From Paenibacillus tepidiphilus (GTDB lineage Bacteria; Bacillota; Bacilli; Paenibacillales; Paenibacillaceae): a DNA stretch of 64,000 nt. The notes under the pieces were generated by a model that saw nothing but the letters and a program-made list of their open reading frames with translations, did no database searches and was not told where the DNA came from. The stretch lies in contig NZ_VWRQ01000018.1 in the NCBI RefSeq assembly GCF_008635795.1, positions 91,855-155,854 on the forward strand, given 5' to 3'. Position 1 is the first letter of the stretch, and every line of letters begins with the position of its first letter. Shown in pieces: positions 1 to 9,425 of this stretch. The position numbers and the translations under genes were made by a program.

Positions 1-3000
1 TTCCTTGGCCAAAGTACGGCTTATGCCGCATTGGACAGTGACAAGGCGGAGGAAATCGAAGCTTTTATCCGAACCAAAATGAAAGAGGGCGAAATCCCGG
101 GAATGACCGTGGTCATCGTGCAGGGAACAGAGATTTCCTACATGAACAGCTTCGGTTATGCGGATATTAAGAGCAAGGTCCCCGTTACTCCCCAGACCAG
201 CTTCGAAATCGCCTCCTGTTCCAAAGGTTTTACTGCACTTGCCATTCTCCAGTTAGAAGCTCAAGGGTTATTGAAACTCGATGACCCGGTGTCCAAGTAC
301 TTCCCCTGGTTTCACGCTGAATATAACAACCACGCCTTCCCCATTACCCTTCGGCAGCTGCTGCATCATACCAGCGGCATTCCCTGGTACACGATTACCG
401 ATATTCCCATCTCCAATGAACCCGATGCCTTAGAAGAAGTTGTACGAAACATAGACGGAGTTCGTCTTAATCACCAGCCCGGTGAACAGTTTGAATATGC
501 AACGATCAATTATGCGATCCTTGGCGCGGTTCTTGAGCAGGTGACCGGCCTGAAGTATGAAGATTATATGAGAGACCAGGTGTTTCTGCCGCTTGGACTT
601 GAACATACAACGTTATATCCGGAGACGGCGGGTTCAACACTGGCCACCGGTTACAAGACAGGATTCTTCCAGGCCAGAGAATATGCTTCGCCCACCTTCC
701 GCGGCAACCGGCCTGCGGGTTACGTCATCATGGACAGCGAGGACCTGGCGAAATGGCTAATGTACCAACTAGGCACTGTAACCTCTCCGCTGACTCCGCT
801 GATTATGAAGACCCATGAGCCTGACCGCACGGTACCGCCAAGCAAGTTCGACTACTCCTCCTATGCGATGGGCTGGGCTGATTACCAGCATGGTAACGGC
901 GAATTGTCCAAAGCCGGGCTTAACCCCAACTTCTCCGCATACATGGTGCTGCGGCCGGAAGATCAGCTTGCCGTTGGCGTAATGGCCAATAATGGCACGA
1001 CCAATACATATATTACGGGGCATGGAATCCTTGATATTTTGCGGGACAAGAAGCCTGCCTCTCCCTATGAGCCTGACCGGAAGCTGGATAACGCCTATTC
1101 GGTGATCGCCATCATTATCGCAGGCTTTGCACTGGTGGTTGCCGGGCTACTGGTATGGACCGTTGCCGGCATCCTCCGCAAGCAACGTTCCTGGCAACCG
1201 CCGGGGCGCAAGGCTCTGCTTACAGGACTGGGACTACTGGCTGCTTCAGCACCGTTCATTTACGCTGTGTTTTTAATTCCGAAGGCCATGCAGGGTGTAT
1301 CGTGGACTACAGCGATAGTCTGGTCACCGATCAGTCTCCCGGCCGCTGTGGCAGCGGCGGCGGCAACTGCTTTCCTGTGCTGCGCTTATCTGATTGTGTC
1401 AACGCTGTTTCCGGAAGCCAATGAGAACAAGCGGCCCATTCCATCACTGATTATGCTCGGATTGCTGAGCGGTGTAGCGAATGCCGTTGTCATCTTCATT
1501 GTCAATTCCTCGGTGGGCTCAGAGATCCCGCTCCGCTACTTGCTGTATTACTTCCTGCTGGCTTTGGCGCTGTATATCTTTGGCCGGAAAATCATTGAAA
1601 CCAAGCTGATCAAGCTTACCTATCGTTTGATCTACCAGAGACGGATGGAGCTGCTGCGCAGGATTCTTAATACCTCATATCCCAATCTGGAGAAAATGGA
1701 CAACGGCAGGGTTATCGCTACCTTAAATAACGATACCGAGCTCATAGGGCTGTCTGCCAATGTGCTGGTGGGCTTCGCTACCAGTCTCTTAACCGTCATT
1801 TGCTGCTTCATATATCTCGGAACGATTTCTTTCTGGGGAACGTTAATTTCCCTGGTTGTGATTGCTGCGATAGCCGGCCTCTACATGATTGTCAGCAATA
1901 TGGCCAACCGCTACTGGGAAGAGGCCCGGGATACGCAGAATGTCTTTATGGGCCTAATCGACGCCATGCTTAAGGGATACAAGGAGCTTAGCCTGCACCG
2001 AAACAAAAAACTGCAGTTCCGCGGGGATGTGCAGGACAGCTGCGAGCAATACCGTGATAAGCGCATCCTGTCGCGTATTAAATTCACCAATGCGCTGGTA
2101 ACCGGCGAATCTTTGCTGATCCTGATTCTGGGCGTGGTCATATTCTTCTTCCCCCGAATTTTTCCGGATATCAAAGATTTCACCCTGGTTAAATTCATCA
2201 TCGTATTCCTTTACCTGATCGGCCCGATTAACGGATTAATGCAGGTCATTCCCGATATGCTGCAAATCAGGGTGTCCTGGAGAAGAGTTGAAGCTTTTAA
2301 TCAGGAGCTGCCTGAGAAGAGCATAGACGCAGACGATGAATGGAGCGCATTCAGCGATGAACCCGGGATCGAAAGTATTGCTTTCCACCGCCTTGCTTTC
2401 TCCTATGCCGATGCGCTTGGGGAGAGAAGCTTTGCGGTAGGTCCTGTTTCTTTTGAAGCCGAGCGGGGGCAGATCCTATTTATAACCGGCGGCAACGGCA
2501 GCGGCAAATCGACCTTGGCCAAGCTGATCACCGGTCTGTATCCCTCTCAAGAGGGACATATCGCCATCAATGGCAATGTGCTTGAACCGGGCCGTGCAGG
2601 AGAATATTTTTCCGCAGTATTTTCCGATTTTCATTTATTTGACCGCATCTATGACATTGATTACGAAGGGAAACAGGATGAAATTGACCGTTACTTGAAG
2701 CTGCTGGATCTGGACGGCCAGGTCAGTATCGATAACGGGCGGTTCAGTACGCTCAAGCTGTCAGGCGGTCAGAGGAAACGGCTGGCACTGCTGATTTGTT
2801 ATCTGGAGGACCGGCCGATCTATCTATTTGACGAGTGGGCGGCCGATCAGGACCCGGAATTCCGCAGGTTTTTCTACCTGACGTTGTTACAGGAAATGCG
2901 GGCGGAGGGCAAGATTGTCATTGCCATTACGCATGACGACCATTACTTCGATCTGGCGGACCGTCTCTTTAAGATGGATGCCGGCCAGCTGCTGGAATTG

Positions 3001-3027
3001 GGCAATTTCAAGAATAAGGCGGGATGA
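1..3027 (+). CDS. ClbP/ZmaM-like prodrug-activating serine peptidase fused to cyclic-peptide-type ABC exporter (5' partial)
   Basis: The frame is open to the left edge. The first ten codons read like the end of a signal peptide (AYA-A), so the TTG at 31 is probably internal and the true start is outside the window. Numbering from that codon, a beta-lactamase/S12-family peptidase fills about residues 1-345, with S62-x-x-K65 and a conserved Tyr155. Glu59, three residues before the Ser, matches the position of ClbP Glu92, part of its D-Asn pocket. Three hydrophobic segments follow (about 357-460), then an ABC transmembrane domain (about 480-740) and a nucleotide-binding domain with Walker A GGNGSGKST (820-828), LSGGQ and Walker B LFDEW. 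From memory, this order matches ZmaM of the zwittermicin cluster. Likely role: the extracytoplasmic peptidase removes an N-acyl-D-Asn cap while the transporter half exports the product. The last 4 nt overlap the next gene. Confidence 0.85.
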   Translation, partial: FLGQSTAYAALDSDKAEEIEAFIRTKMKEGEIPGMTVVIVQGTEISYMNSFGYADIKSKVPVTPQTSFEIASCSKGFTALAILQLEAQGLLKLDDPVSKYFPWFHAEYNNHAFPITLRQLLHHTSGIPWYTITDIPISNEPDALEEVVRNIDGVRLNHQPGEQFEYATINYAILGAVLEQVTGLKYEDYMRDQVFLPLGLEHTTLYPETAGSTLATGYKTGFFQAREYASPTFRGNRPAGYVIMDSEDLAKWLMYQLGTVTSPLTPLIMKTHEPDRTVPPSKFDYSSYAMGWADYQHGNGELSKAGLNPNFSAYMVLRPEDQLAVGVMANNGTTNTYITGHGILDILRDKKPASPYEPDRKLDNAYSVIAIIIAGFALVVAGLLVWTVAGILRKQRSWQPPGRKALLTGLGLLAASAPFIYAVFLIPKAMQGVSWTTAIVWSPISLPAAVAAAAATAFLCCAYLIVSTLFPEANENKRPIPSLIMLGLLSGVANAVVIFIVNSSVGSEIPLRYLLYYFLLALALYIFGRKIIETKLIKLTYRLIYQRRMELLRRILNTSYPNLEKMDNGRVIATLNNDTELIGLSANVLVGFATSLLTVICCFIYLGTISFWGTLISLVVIAAIAGLYMIVSNMANRYWEEARDTQNVFMGLIDAMLKGYKELSLHRNKKLQFRGDVQDSCEQYRDKRILSRIKFTNALVTGESLLILILGVVIFFFPRIFPDIKDFTLVKFIIVFLYLIGPINGLMQVIPDMLQIRVSWRRVEAFNQELPEKSIDADDEWSAFSDEPGIESIAFHRLAFSYADALGERSFAVGPVSFEAERGQILFITGGNGSGKSTLAKLITGLYPSQEGHIAINGNVLEPGRAGEYFSAVFSDFHLFDRIYDIDYEGKQDEIDRYLKLLDLDGQVSIDNGRFSTLKLSGGQRKRLALLICYLEDRPIYLFDEWAADQDPEFRRFFYLTLLQEMRAEGKIVIAITHDDHYFDLADRLFKMDAGQLLELGNFKNKAG

Positions 3028-5759
3028 TGTTGCTGCAGAATCAGATTTATATCAAAGGCGCCAGACAGAACAATCTCAAGAATATTACGCTTCATATTCC
3101 CCGGGACAAGCTTGTGGTCTTCACCGGCGTCAGCGGCTCGGGTAAATCCTCGCTGGTCTTCCATACCATATACGCTGAGGGACGCCGACGCTTAATGGAA
3201 TCGCTCTCCGCGTATGAGCGCGGCAGTCTGCGCAAGACGGACGAAGCGGAGGTTGACCTGATTGAGGGGCTCTCCCCGGCTATAGCCATCGAGCAGAAGA
3301 CCGTATCGCGCAACCCCCGTTCCACGGTCGGGACATTGACCGATATCGGCGCCTATCTGAGGCTGCTGTTCTCTCGGGCGAGCAGAGCGGTATGCCCGCA
3401 TGGCCATGGTGATATTCCGGTCAATAAGAAGAGACAGCTGATCCGCCATCTGATGGGTTATCCGGAGGGGACGACGCTTGAGATCTATACGCGGGACGAT
3501 GTTCTTCTCGGGACGTTTACTGTGCACCCTCAGCAGCACAGATCGCTGCAGGCATTGATCGATGCCGCCCTGGAGGCTGGTGAAGGCTTTATGAAGCTTG
3601 GGGTCAAGCGGGACGGTGTTCTGGCGTTCGACTCTGTCTTGGGTTGTAGCACCTGCGGGATGGTGGCTTGTGAGGCAGCGGCCGGTGCATTCAGCTTTAA
3701 TACACCCTTGGGCGCCTGTCCGACATGCACCGGTCTCGGCAGACATTATTACGTCGATCCGGATCTGGTCATTCCCGACAAGACCAAAAGCATCGGTGAC
3801 GGTGCTATCCAATTGATCGGCTGGCAGTGTGAGAAAGACAAGTTCGCCAAGAACCGCAAGATTTTCGAAGCCTTGGCGAACCGGTATCATTTCGATCTGT
3901 TTACTCCTGTGGAGCATTTGCCTGAAGAAGCGCTGAACGCTGTGCTGTACGGTACGGGCGGCGAGAAAATAGCGATAGAGAATCCCTCCATCGGCGGCAA
4001 GCCGATGAATGAGAGATTCGCGGGAATCATCAACATCGTGTATGAGCGGTTTAACGGCTATGCGAAGAATGAGCTGAGTGAGATTAAGGGCGAGGACAAG
4101 AGTGTGATGCGTGAGCAGCTCTGTCCGGAGTGTGCCGGAACGCGGCTGAAGCGTCAGCGGCTTCTGTACCGGATCGACGGGCAGAGCATTCACGACTTAT
4201 CCGAGATGCCGATCCAGGAGCTGCGTGAATTCTGCCAGCGGCCGTTCCGGCAGGGATTGAGTCCACAGGAGGAGGCCGTGGCTCAGCCCATTTTCCGGGA
4301 AATTGCTGCCCGGTTAACCTTTCTGATTGAAATCGGACTGGGCTATCTAAGTCTTAGCCGTCCGGTGACTATGCTCTCGGGGGGAGAATCCCAGCGGATC
4401 CGGCTGACTACGCAATTAAGCTCGGGGTTAATGGGGATGATCTATATTCTGGATGAGCCGACCGTCGGCCTGCACTCCATGGACAGCGGAAAGCTGCTCC
4501 GTATGCTGCAGCGTCTCCGGGACCTGAATAATACTATTCTTGTGATCGAGCACGACGAAGAGTTTATTGCGGGTGCCGATCATATTGTGGAAATCGGCCC
4601 CGGTGCGGGAGCTCTAGGCGGAGAGGTTGTTGCGGAAGGAACTTTGGCGCAGCTGAAGTCCAGCCCGTTATCCTTGACAGGCCAATATCTGTCGGGGGCG
4701 AGAGTCATTGAATTGCCCCGGAGGCACAGGCTTCGGGATGTGGATTTACAATCACGGAACACCCGCTATCTGGAGATCCTTGGCGCGCGGGAGAACAACC
4801 TGAAGAATATTGATGTGCGGATTCCCTTGGGTTGTTTTGTGGGAATTACGGGGGTGTCAGGCTCCGGAAAAAGCACACTGGTTAATCAAGTGCTGGTGGA
4901 GAAGCTTCGTTCCCAACTGGAGCGAAGGGCGTCCCATCTGACAGCCGATGTGGAAATCAGGGGCATGGAATGGATTGAAGATGTGGTTTATATGAACCAG
5001 CAGCCCATCGGCAGGAATTCGCGGTCTAACCCGGCAACCTACATCGGAGTATTCGACCATATCCGCCGGCTATTTGCAGCAACAGCTCAGGCTAAGGCGG
5101 CGAAGATGAAGGAGAGTTACTTCAGCTTCAACACGGCCGGCGGCCGCTGTGAGGTATGTTCCGGACTCGGCGTTCTGGTGACCGAAATGCAGTTTATGTC
5201 CGATATCGAAGTCGTGTGCGAGGCCTGCAAGGGACAACGGTTCAAGGAGGAAATCCTCGACATTGCGTACCGCGGAAAGAACATTGCCCAGGTGCTGGAT
5301 ATGAGCATAGCGGAGGCCGCAGATTTCTTCGGTGACCAGCCGCCTATTCATCACAAGCTGACGCTGATGAACCGTCTGGGCATGGGGTATCTGAAATTGG
5401 GCCAATCGGCTGTCACCCTCTCGGGTGGAGAAGCGCAGCGGATTAAGCTGGTGGAGGAGCTGGGCGGTGCGAAGAAAGGCATCGGCAAGCTGTACATTCT
5501 GGATGAACCGACAACGGGGCTGCATTTCGCCGATATTCAGCGGCTGCTGGATATCTTTCAGGAGCTGGTGGCCGAGGGCAATACGGTGCTCGTCATCGAG
5601 CATAACCTGCAGCTGATCAAAACGCTCGATTATATTATTGACCTCGGACCCGAAGGCGGGAACCGGGGAGGACAAATTGTTGCTGCCGGTACCGTGGAGG
5701 AAGTGGCCGCCGTGGAAGCTTCTTATACCGGGCAGTATCTGCGACAAATTCTTGGCTGA
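3024..5759 (+). CDS. UvrA-like ABC ATPase, probable self-resistance protein
   Basis: This 911-residue protein has the UvrA plan: two ATPase halves with Walker A GVSGSGKS at residues 35-42 and near 609, two LSGGE signatures, two ILDEPT Walker B boxes, and paired CxxC zinc motifs in each half. The region between the first zinc-type Cys (124) and the CSTCG motif (208) is about 50 residues shorter than I recall for E. coli UvrA, so the UvrB-binding domain looks reduced. Its position, overlapping the exporter gene by 4 nt inside a biosynthetic operon, argues against the housekeeping repair gene. It fits the UvrA-like resistance proteins of DNA-binding antibiotic clusters (DrrC of daunorubicin, Ecm16 of echinomycin). 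Inference: it binds or clears product-DNA complexes. A housekeeping uvrA elsewhere in the genome is expected. Confidence 0.85.
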   Translation: MMLLQNQIYIKGARQNNLKNITLHIPRDKLVVFTGVSGSGKSSLVFHTIYAEGRRRLMESLSAYERGSLRKTDEAEVDLIEGLSPAIAIEQKTVSRNPRSTVGTLTDIGAYLRLLFSRASRAVCPHGHGDIPVNKKRQLIRHLMGYPEGTTLEIYTRDDVLLGTFTVHPQQHRSLQALIDAALEAGEGFMKLGVKRDGVLAFDSVLGCSTCGMVACEAAAGAFSFNTPLGACPTCTGLGRHYYVDPDLVIPDKTKSIGDGAIQLIGWQCEKDKFAKNRKIFEALANRYHFDLFTPVEHLPEEALNAVLYGTGGEKIAIENPSIGGKPMNERFAGIINIVYERFNGYAKNELSEIKGEDKSVMREQLCPECAGTRLKRQRLLYRIDGQSIHDLSEMPIQELREFCQRPFRQGLSPQEEAVAQPIFREIAARLTFLIEIGLGYLSLSRPVTMLSGGESQRIRLTTQLSSGLMGMIYILDEPTVGLHSMDSGKLLRMLQRLRDLNNTILVIEHDEEFIAGADHIVEIGPGAGALGGEVVAEGTLAQLKSSPLSLTGQYLSGARVIELPRRHRLRDVDLQSRNTRYLEILGARENNLKNIDVRIPLGCFVGITGVSGSGKSTLVNQVLVEKLRSQLERRASHLTADVEIRGMEWIEDVVYMNQQPIGRNSRSNPATYIGVFDHIRRLFAATAQAKAAKMKESYFSFNTAGGRCEVCSGLGVLVTEMQFMSDIEVVCEACKGQRFKEEILDIAYRGKNIAQVLDMSIAEAADFFGDQPPIHHKLTLMNRLGMGYLKLGQSAVTLSGGEAQRIKLVEELGGAKKGIGKLYILDEPTTGLHFADIQRLLDIFQELVAEGNTVLVIEHNLQLIKTLDYIIDLGPEGGNRGGQIVAAGTVEEVAAVEASYTGQYLRQILG

Positions 5760-5772
5760 GCCGGAGGGAACG

Positions 5773-6801
5773 ATGACTACCATTGCGCATTGTTTAAGGT
5801 TCCTGCCTGTGGAACCGCTCAAGCATTATATTCACAAAAGGTATAACGATCTGCCGTGGGTGCATAAATTCGGGCTGGATCATATTCACTTCCAGGGTGA
5901 AGTGCTGGCAATACATCACTCCAGGCCGGGTTTCGTCGCATTATCTGCGGAGCAAGCCGGGGAACTTAAACAGTCGGTGGAGGAAGGCAGAACAGACTCA
6001 GCAATTCTGGACCTGCTGCCCAAAGACTGGTTCCGGGAAACAACCGGCAGCGAGCTGATTGACGGGCTGCTGGACAAGGTGCTTATTCCGGGACTCTTTG
6101 AACGGCTGACGCCGGAAAATCTGAAGCTGCCTGTAACCGATCCGGAATCACGGCGCCTGCGCAGCATTCTGGAAGAGGTTCCGGACCGGATGCCGCTGTT
6201 TCCGGCGATTCAGAACCCTTATGAGCTCCGGGCATTTCTGGAGCTGGTCCAGAGAAGGAAGCCGAAGACCGTGGTGGAGATCGGAACGGCCGGAGGCGGC
6301 GTATTCTACAGTCTGTGCCAGCTTGCGGATGCCGATGCCCGCCTGATCAGCATTGATTATCCGGGCGGCCCGTACGGAGGCGGACAGGATGAGTATGAGG
6401 TGCAGCTGTACTCCGGCTTTGGCGCACCGGGCCAACAGCTTTCTTTTATCCGCGACCGGTCGTTCCACCATTCCACCAGGCAGGATTTAATCAGGCTCCT
6501 GGGGGACCGGCAGATTGATTTGCTGTTTATCGACGGGGATCATTCCTATGGCGGAGTGAGTTCAGATTATCACATGTACCGCGAGCTGGTGTCGCCGGGT
6601 GGACTTATTGCCTTTCACGATATCCATCTGCATCCCGAGACTTGGGGCCGGGGGTATGATGTCGGAGTTTTCTGGAATGAGGTAAAGCTGGGCTGCAGCT
6701 CCTGCGAAGAGATTGCCGATCCGCACGGGTGCCGGGAGCCGTTAGGCTTCCAGCAGAAGAGAAGCTCCTTGTCTTACGGAATCGGGATTGTTCACAATTA
6801 A
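5773..6801 (+). CDS. Class I SAM-dependent methyltransferase-fold protein (methyltransferase 24 / CmcI-like)
   Basis: The 342-residue start at 5773 is chosen because GGAGGG lies just upstream; longer versions would run back into the UvrA-like gene. The C-terminal half carries a Rossmann methyltransferase core: a glycine-rich motif EIGTAGGG, an acidic strand end SIDYPGG, FIDGDHSYGGV (typical of the methyltransferase-24 and cephalosporin hydroxylase CmcI groups) and GGLIAFHDI. The N-terminal 150 residues are not recognised and may give substrate specificity. Likely a tailoring O- or N-methyltransferase of the cluster product. CmcI-type members also act with hydroxylases, so a hydroxylase-partner role is possible. 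It lies 13 nt after the UvrA-like gene and 21 nt before the stand-alone condensation gene, clearly in the same operon. Confidence 0.7.
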   Translation: MTTIAHCLRFLPVEPLKHYIHKRYNDLPWVHKFGLDHIHFQGEVLAIHHSRPGFVALSAEQAGELKQSVEEGRTDSAILDLLPKDWFRETTGSELIDGLLDKVLIPGLFERLTPENLKLPVTDPESRRLRSILEEVPDRMPLFPAIQNPYELRAFLELVQRRKPKTVVEIGTAGGGVFYSLCQLADADARLISIDYPGGPYGGGQDEYEVQLYSGFGAPGQQLSFIRDRSFHHSTRQDLIRLLGDRQIDLLFIDGDHSYGGVSSDYHMYRELVSPGGLIAFHDIHLHPETWGRGYDVGVFWNEVKLGCSSCEEIADPHGCREPLGFQQKRSSLSYGIGIVHN

Positions 6802-6822
6802 CGGGACGAGGGGGAAGTAGCA

Positions 6823-8247
6823 ATGACCAATCACCGTCCGATCCGTAAAAGCCTGGTGGAGGATATGCTGAAGCTTACTTCCATGCAGGAAGGGATGTTA
6901 TACCATTGTCTGCGGCATCCGGATTCCGGCTTATATTTCGAACAATACAGCTACACTTTGCTCGGGACGATGGATCTTACCGCCTGCGTACGGGCCTGGA
7001 ACTGGACCATACGTCATAACGAGATGCTGCGGACCGTGTTCCGCTGGGAGAATATCGAGCATCCGGTTCAGATTATCCTGAAGCACCGGCAGATTGCCAT
7101 GACCGTGCATGATCTTACCCTGCTAAACGAGGCGGACAAGGAGGAAGCCTGGCAGGAGATTCTGCAGGCCGACCGCTCCAATCCGTTTCAGCTGGCTGAT
7201 CTTCCCTTGTTCCGGGTTATGGTTACCGAGTGGGATGATGAACGGTTTATGATGACAGTTAGCCACCACCATATTCTGTATGACGGCTGGAGCAATGGAA
7301 TCATTCTCGGCGAGTTCATGGAGGCTTATGAGGCATTTCATGCCGGAAGACGCCCCGGTACGATGTATAAGCCCGGCTTCAGGGAGTATTTGAAATGGTT
7401 GCACGGGCAGGACCCGGGCGGCAGGCGGGAATTCTGGCAGCAATATTTGGAGGGGTATGACATTCGTCCGTTGCTGACGCAAGGCCGCGATTCCATGGCG
7501 GCCGGGGGCAAGGAAGCCGGATATGATTCCTGCATCATTGCAGATGAGCTAAGACAAGAGCTGATGCAAGCGGCCCGGGCAACAGGGGTGACGGTGGGGG
7601 ATATTTATACGGCGGCATGGGGGCTTCTGCTGCAAAGGTACTCGGAACAGAACGATGTTGTGTTCGGGGTCACCGCATCCGGCCGTACCGGCAATCTGCC
7701 CGGCATGGAGCGGATTGCCGGGCTGCTCATGAATACGGTCCCGGTGAGGGTACGTGCACATCATGAATCCAGGGTTATCGACATTCTGCTGGATATCCGG
7801 CAGTCCAATCTGCGGCGGCAGCCGTATGAGACCACTCCTCTGGTCGACATTCAGGAGTGGGTGAAGGGCAGCAGCCGGAAGGAGCTTTTCGATACACTGC
7901 TGGTAATTGAGAATTATCCGTTAAATATCCGAACGTTCGGCAATTTGCGGCTGCAGGATTTTTCCGGATACAGCAGAGTGAACTATCCTTTACTGCTCTC
8001 CATTACGGATATTCATCAGACGGCCTTTCATTTTGTTTACCATAAAGAGCTTTTTGACAGGGAAGACATTGCCTTGCTCCGTGAAAGGTTTGTCGGAATG
8101 TTAAGACTTATGCTTTCGGATCTGCAGCGGCCGGTGTGGCAATTGGGTAGCCTGACCGACCTGGAGCGGGAGCTGAACGAAATCTGGGACGTGGAATTCA
8201 AACTACAGCCGGCATCAGGAAATGGAGGGTATTATGAGCAATCTTAG
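6823..8247 (+). CDS. Stand-alone NRPS condensation domain
   Basis: A single condensation domain of 474 residues with no attached A or T domain. The N-terminal core motif reads LTSMQEGMLYH, and the active-site motif HHILYDG (residues 149-155) is intact, including the catalytic second His. The C-lobe floor-loop region (SGRTGNLPGMERIAGLLMNT) is also present, so it should be catalytically competent. The gene for a synthetase beginning with only the C-terminal half of a C domain followed by A-T lies two genes downstream. The natural inference is that this protein supplies the missing amide-bond-forming activity in trans to that first module, joining an upstream acyl or acyl-D-Asn unit to its amino acid. 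A GAGGGGGAAG stretch precedes the ATG. Epimerase identity was considered and rejected because the motif context (DGWS) is that of C domains. Confidence 0.88.
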   Translation: MTNHRPIRKSLVEDMLKLTSMQEGMLYHCLRHPDSGLYFEQYSYTLLGTMDLTACVRAWNWTIRHNEMLRTVFRWENIEHPVQIILKHRQIAMTVHDLTLLNEADKEEAWQEILQADRSNPFQLADLPLFRVMVTEWDDERFMMTVSHHHILYDGWSNGIILGEFMEAYEAFHAGRRPGTMYKPGFREYLKWLHGQDPGGRREFWQQYLEGYDIRPLLTQGRDSMAAGGKEAGYDSCIIADELRQELMQAARATGVTVGDIYTAAWGLLLQRYSEQNDVVFGVTASGRTGNLPGMERIAGLLMNTVPVRVRAHHESRVIDILLDIRQSNLRRQPYETTPLVDIQEWVKGSSRKELFDTLLVIENYPLNIRTFGNLRLQDFSGYSRVNYPLLLSITDIHQTAFHFVYHKELFDREDIALLRERFVGMLRLMLSDLQRPVWQLGSLTDLERELNEIWDVEFKLQPASGNGGYYEQS

Positions 8248-9388
8248 CAATTGGGGAGGAATGGACTCCTACACCTGGACGGGCTCCAAAGAAACCGTGA
8301 AGTATTACCGCCAGATTGCACGGGCTATGGAGGCTATCCATGCCAAGATCCCCAAGCAGCAGTTCCATTTGAATACGGTCGCCACAGAGACGGACATCCG
8401 GGAGGAGAATTTTCAGGGAACCAATTACCAACGCGCAGTCATGTATTTGATGTCCAACGGCTGCGAATGGGCGCTGAAGAACGGCAACGGCTGTACCATG
8501 TGCGGCCATTTGGCCAAGCAGACCCGATCCGATACAGCAATCTCGGCAGACAATTATATTGCGCAGTTTGAGAACGAGTTCAAGTGGATTCCATTCGACC
8601 AGTTCCCGCTCTTAAATGTGTACAACAACGGCTCCATTATCAATGATCGGGAGATTCCTTCGGAGGCCCTGTGGAGAATTCTGCAAATGATCGGTGAAAC
8701 GCCCGAAATCAAAATGCTGGTTCTGGAGACCCGGCCGGAGTTCGTTACCGAAGAGAAAATAAGGGAGATCAAGCGGCTCCTTCCGGACAAACATATCGAA
8801 ATCGCGATGGGATTGGAGCTTGTCGATGATTTCCTCCGGTATGTTTGCATCAATAAGGGATTTACGCTTAAACAGTACAACAAAGCGGCAGAGATCATCA
8901 CCCGTGAGATGCATATGCGCACTTATGTCCTTTTGAAGCCCCCTTTTCTGACGGAGATGGAGGCTATTGAACAAGCAGTATTGGCTGTTGAGCATTCCTT
9001 CCGGGTCGGAGGGACTACCGTGTCGCTGGAAACCTGTACCATCCAGGACTACACCCTGGTCCAGGTCCTGAGCGAACGCAACGGTTACAAGACGGCCTGG
9101 CTGTGGAGTATCCTGGAGGTCGTCAAGCGTACAGCCCATCTGGGAAAATTGATTGTCGGACTGTTCCAGTTCTATCCGTCGCCGGTGGGACTGCCCTATA
9201 ACTGCCCGGAATGCAGCGACAGGGTGCTCGCGGCCTTGAAGGAATACAACCGTACACTGGATGTATCCGCACTCCACGGACTGGATTGCAGCTGCAGACA
9301 GCAATGGGAAGCGGAGCTTCGCGAGGAGCCGCCAACCTTTGAGTCCCGGTTAGCTGTTCTGGAGGATGAATGGACGGCTGCAGAGTAG
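8234..9388 (+). CDS. RaSEA-like (archaeosine-type) radical SAM protein
   Basis: The start at 8234 is preferred over the ATG at 8222 because GGAGGG lies directly in front of it; it overlaps the end of the condensation gene. The 384-residue product has cysteines C77-x9-C87-x2-C90 in a GCEW...GCTMCGH context. This is the cluster arrangement I associate with the TIGR01210/RaSEA group (Elp3-like fold) rather than the common CxxxCxxC. Near the C-terminus are two further cysteine pairs (NCPEC and DCSC) that could bind zinc or a second cluster. RaSEA in archaea cleaves a lysine adduct on tRNA to leave an amidine. A homologue inside an NRPS/PKS operon must act on something else, presumably a carrier-bound or released intermediate. 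The family call is from motif memory and needs an HMM check. Confidence 0.62.
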   Translation: MSNLSNWGGMDSYTWTGSKETVKYYRQIARAMEAIHAKIPKQQFHLNTVATETDIREENFQGTNYQRAVMYLMSNGCEWALKNGNGCTMCGHLAKQTRSDTAISADNYIAQFENEFKWIPFDQFPLLNVYNNGSIINDREIPSEALWRILQMIGETPEIKMLVLETRPEFVTEEKIREIKRLLPDKHIEIAMGLELVDDFLRYVCINKGFTLKQYNKAAEIITREMHMRTYVLLKPPFLTEMEAIEQAVLAVEHSFRVGGTTVSLETCTIQDYTLVQVLSERNGYKTAWLWSILEVVKRTAHLGKLIVGLFQFYPSPVGLPYNCPECSDRVLAALKEYNRTLDVSALHGLDCSCRQQWEAELREEPPTFESRLAVLEDEWTAAE

Positions 9389-9425
9389 ACACAGTGCTTG
9401 GATTGTACACAAAGGGGAGCTGTGC

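Noticed and set aside
6823..8247. Stand-alone epimerisation domain
   Set aside because: The HHxxxDG context (HHILYDGWS) and N-terminal MQEGMLYH are those of C domains, not of E domains.
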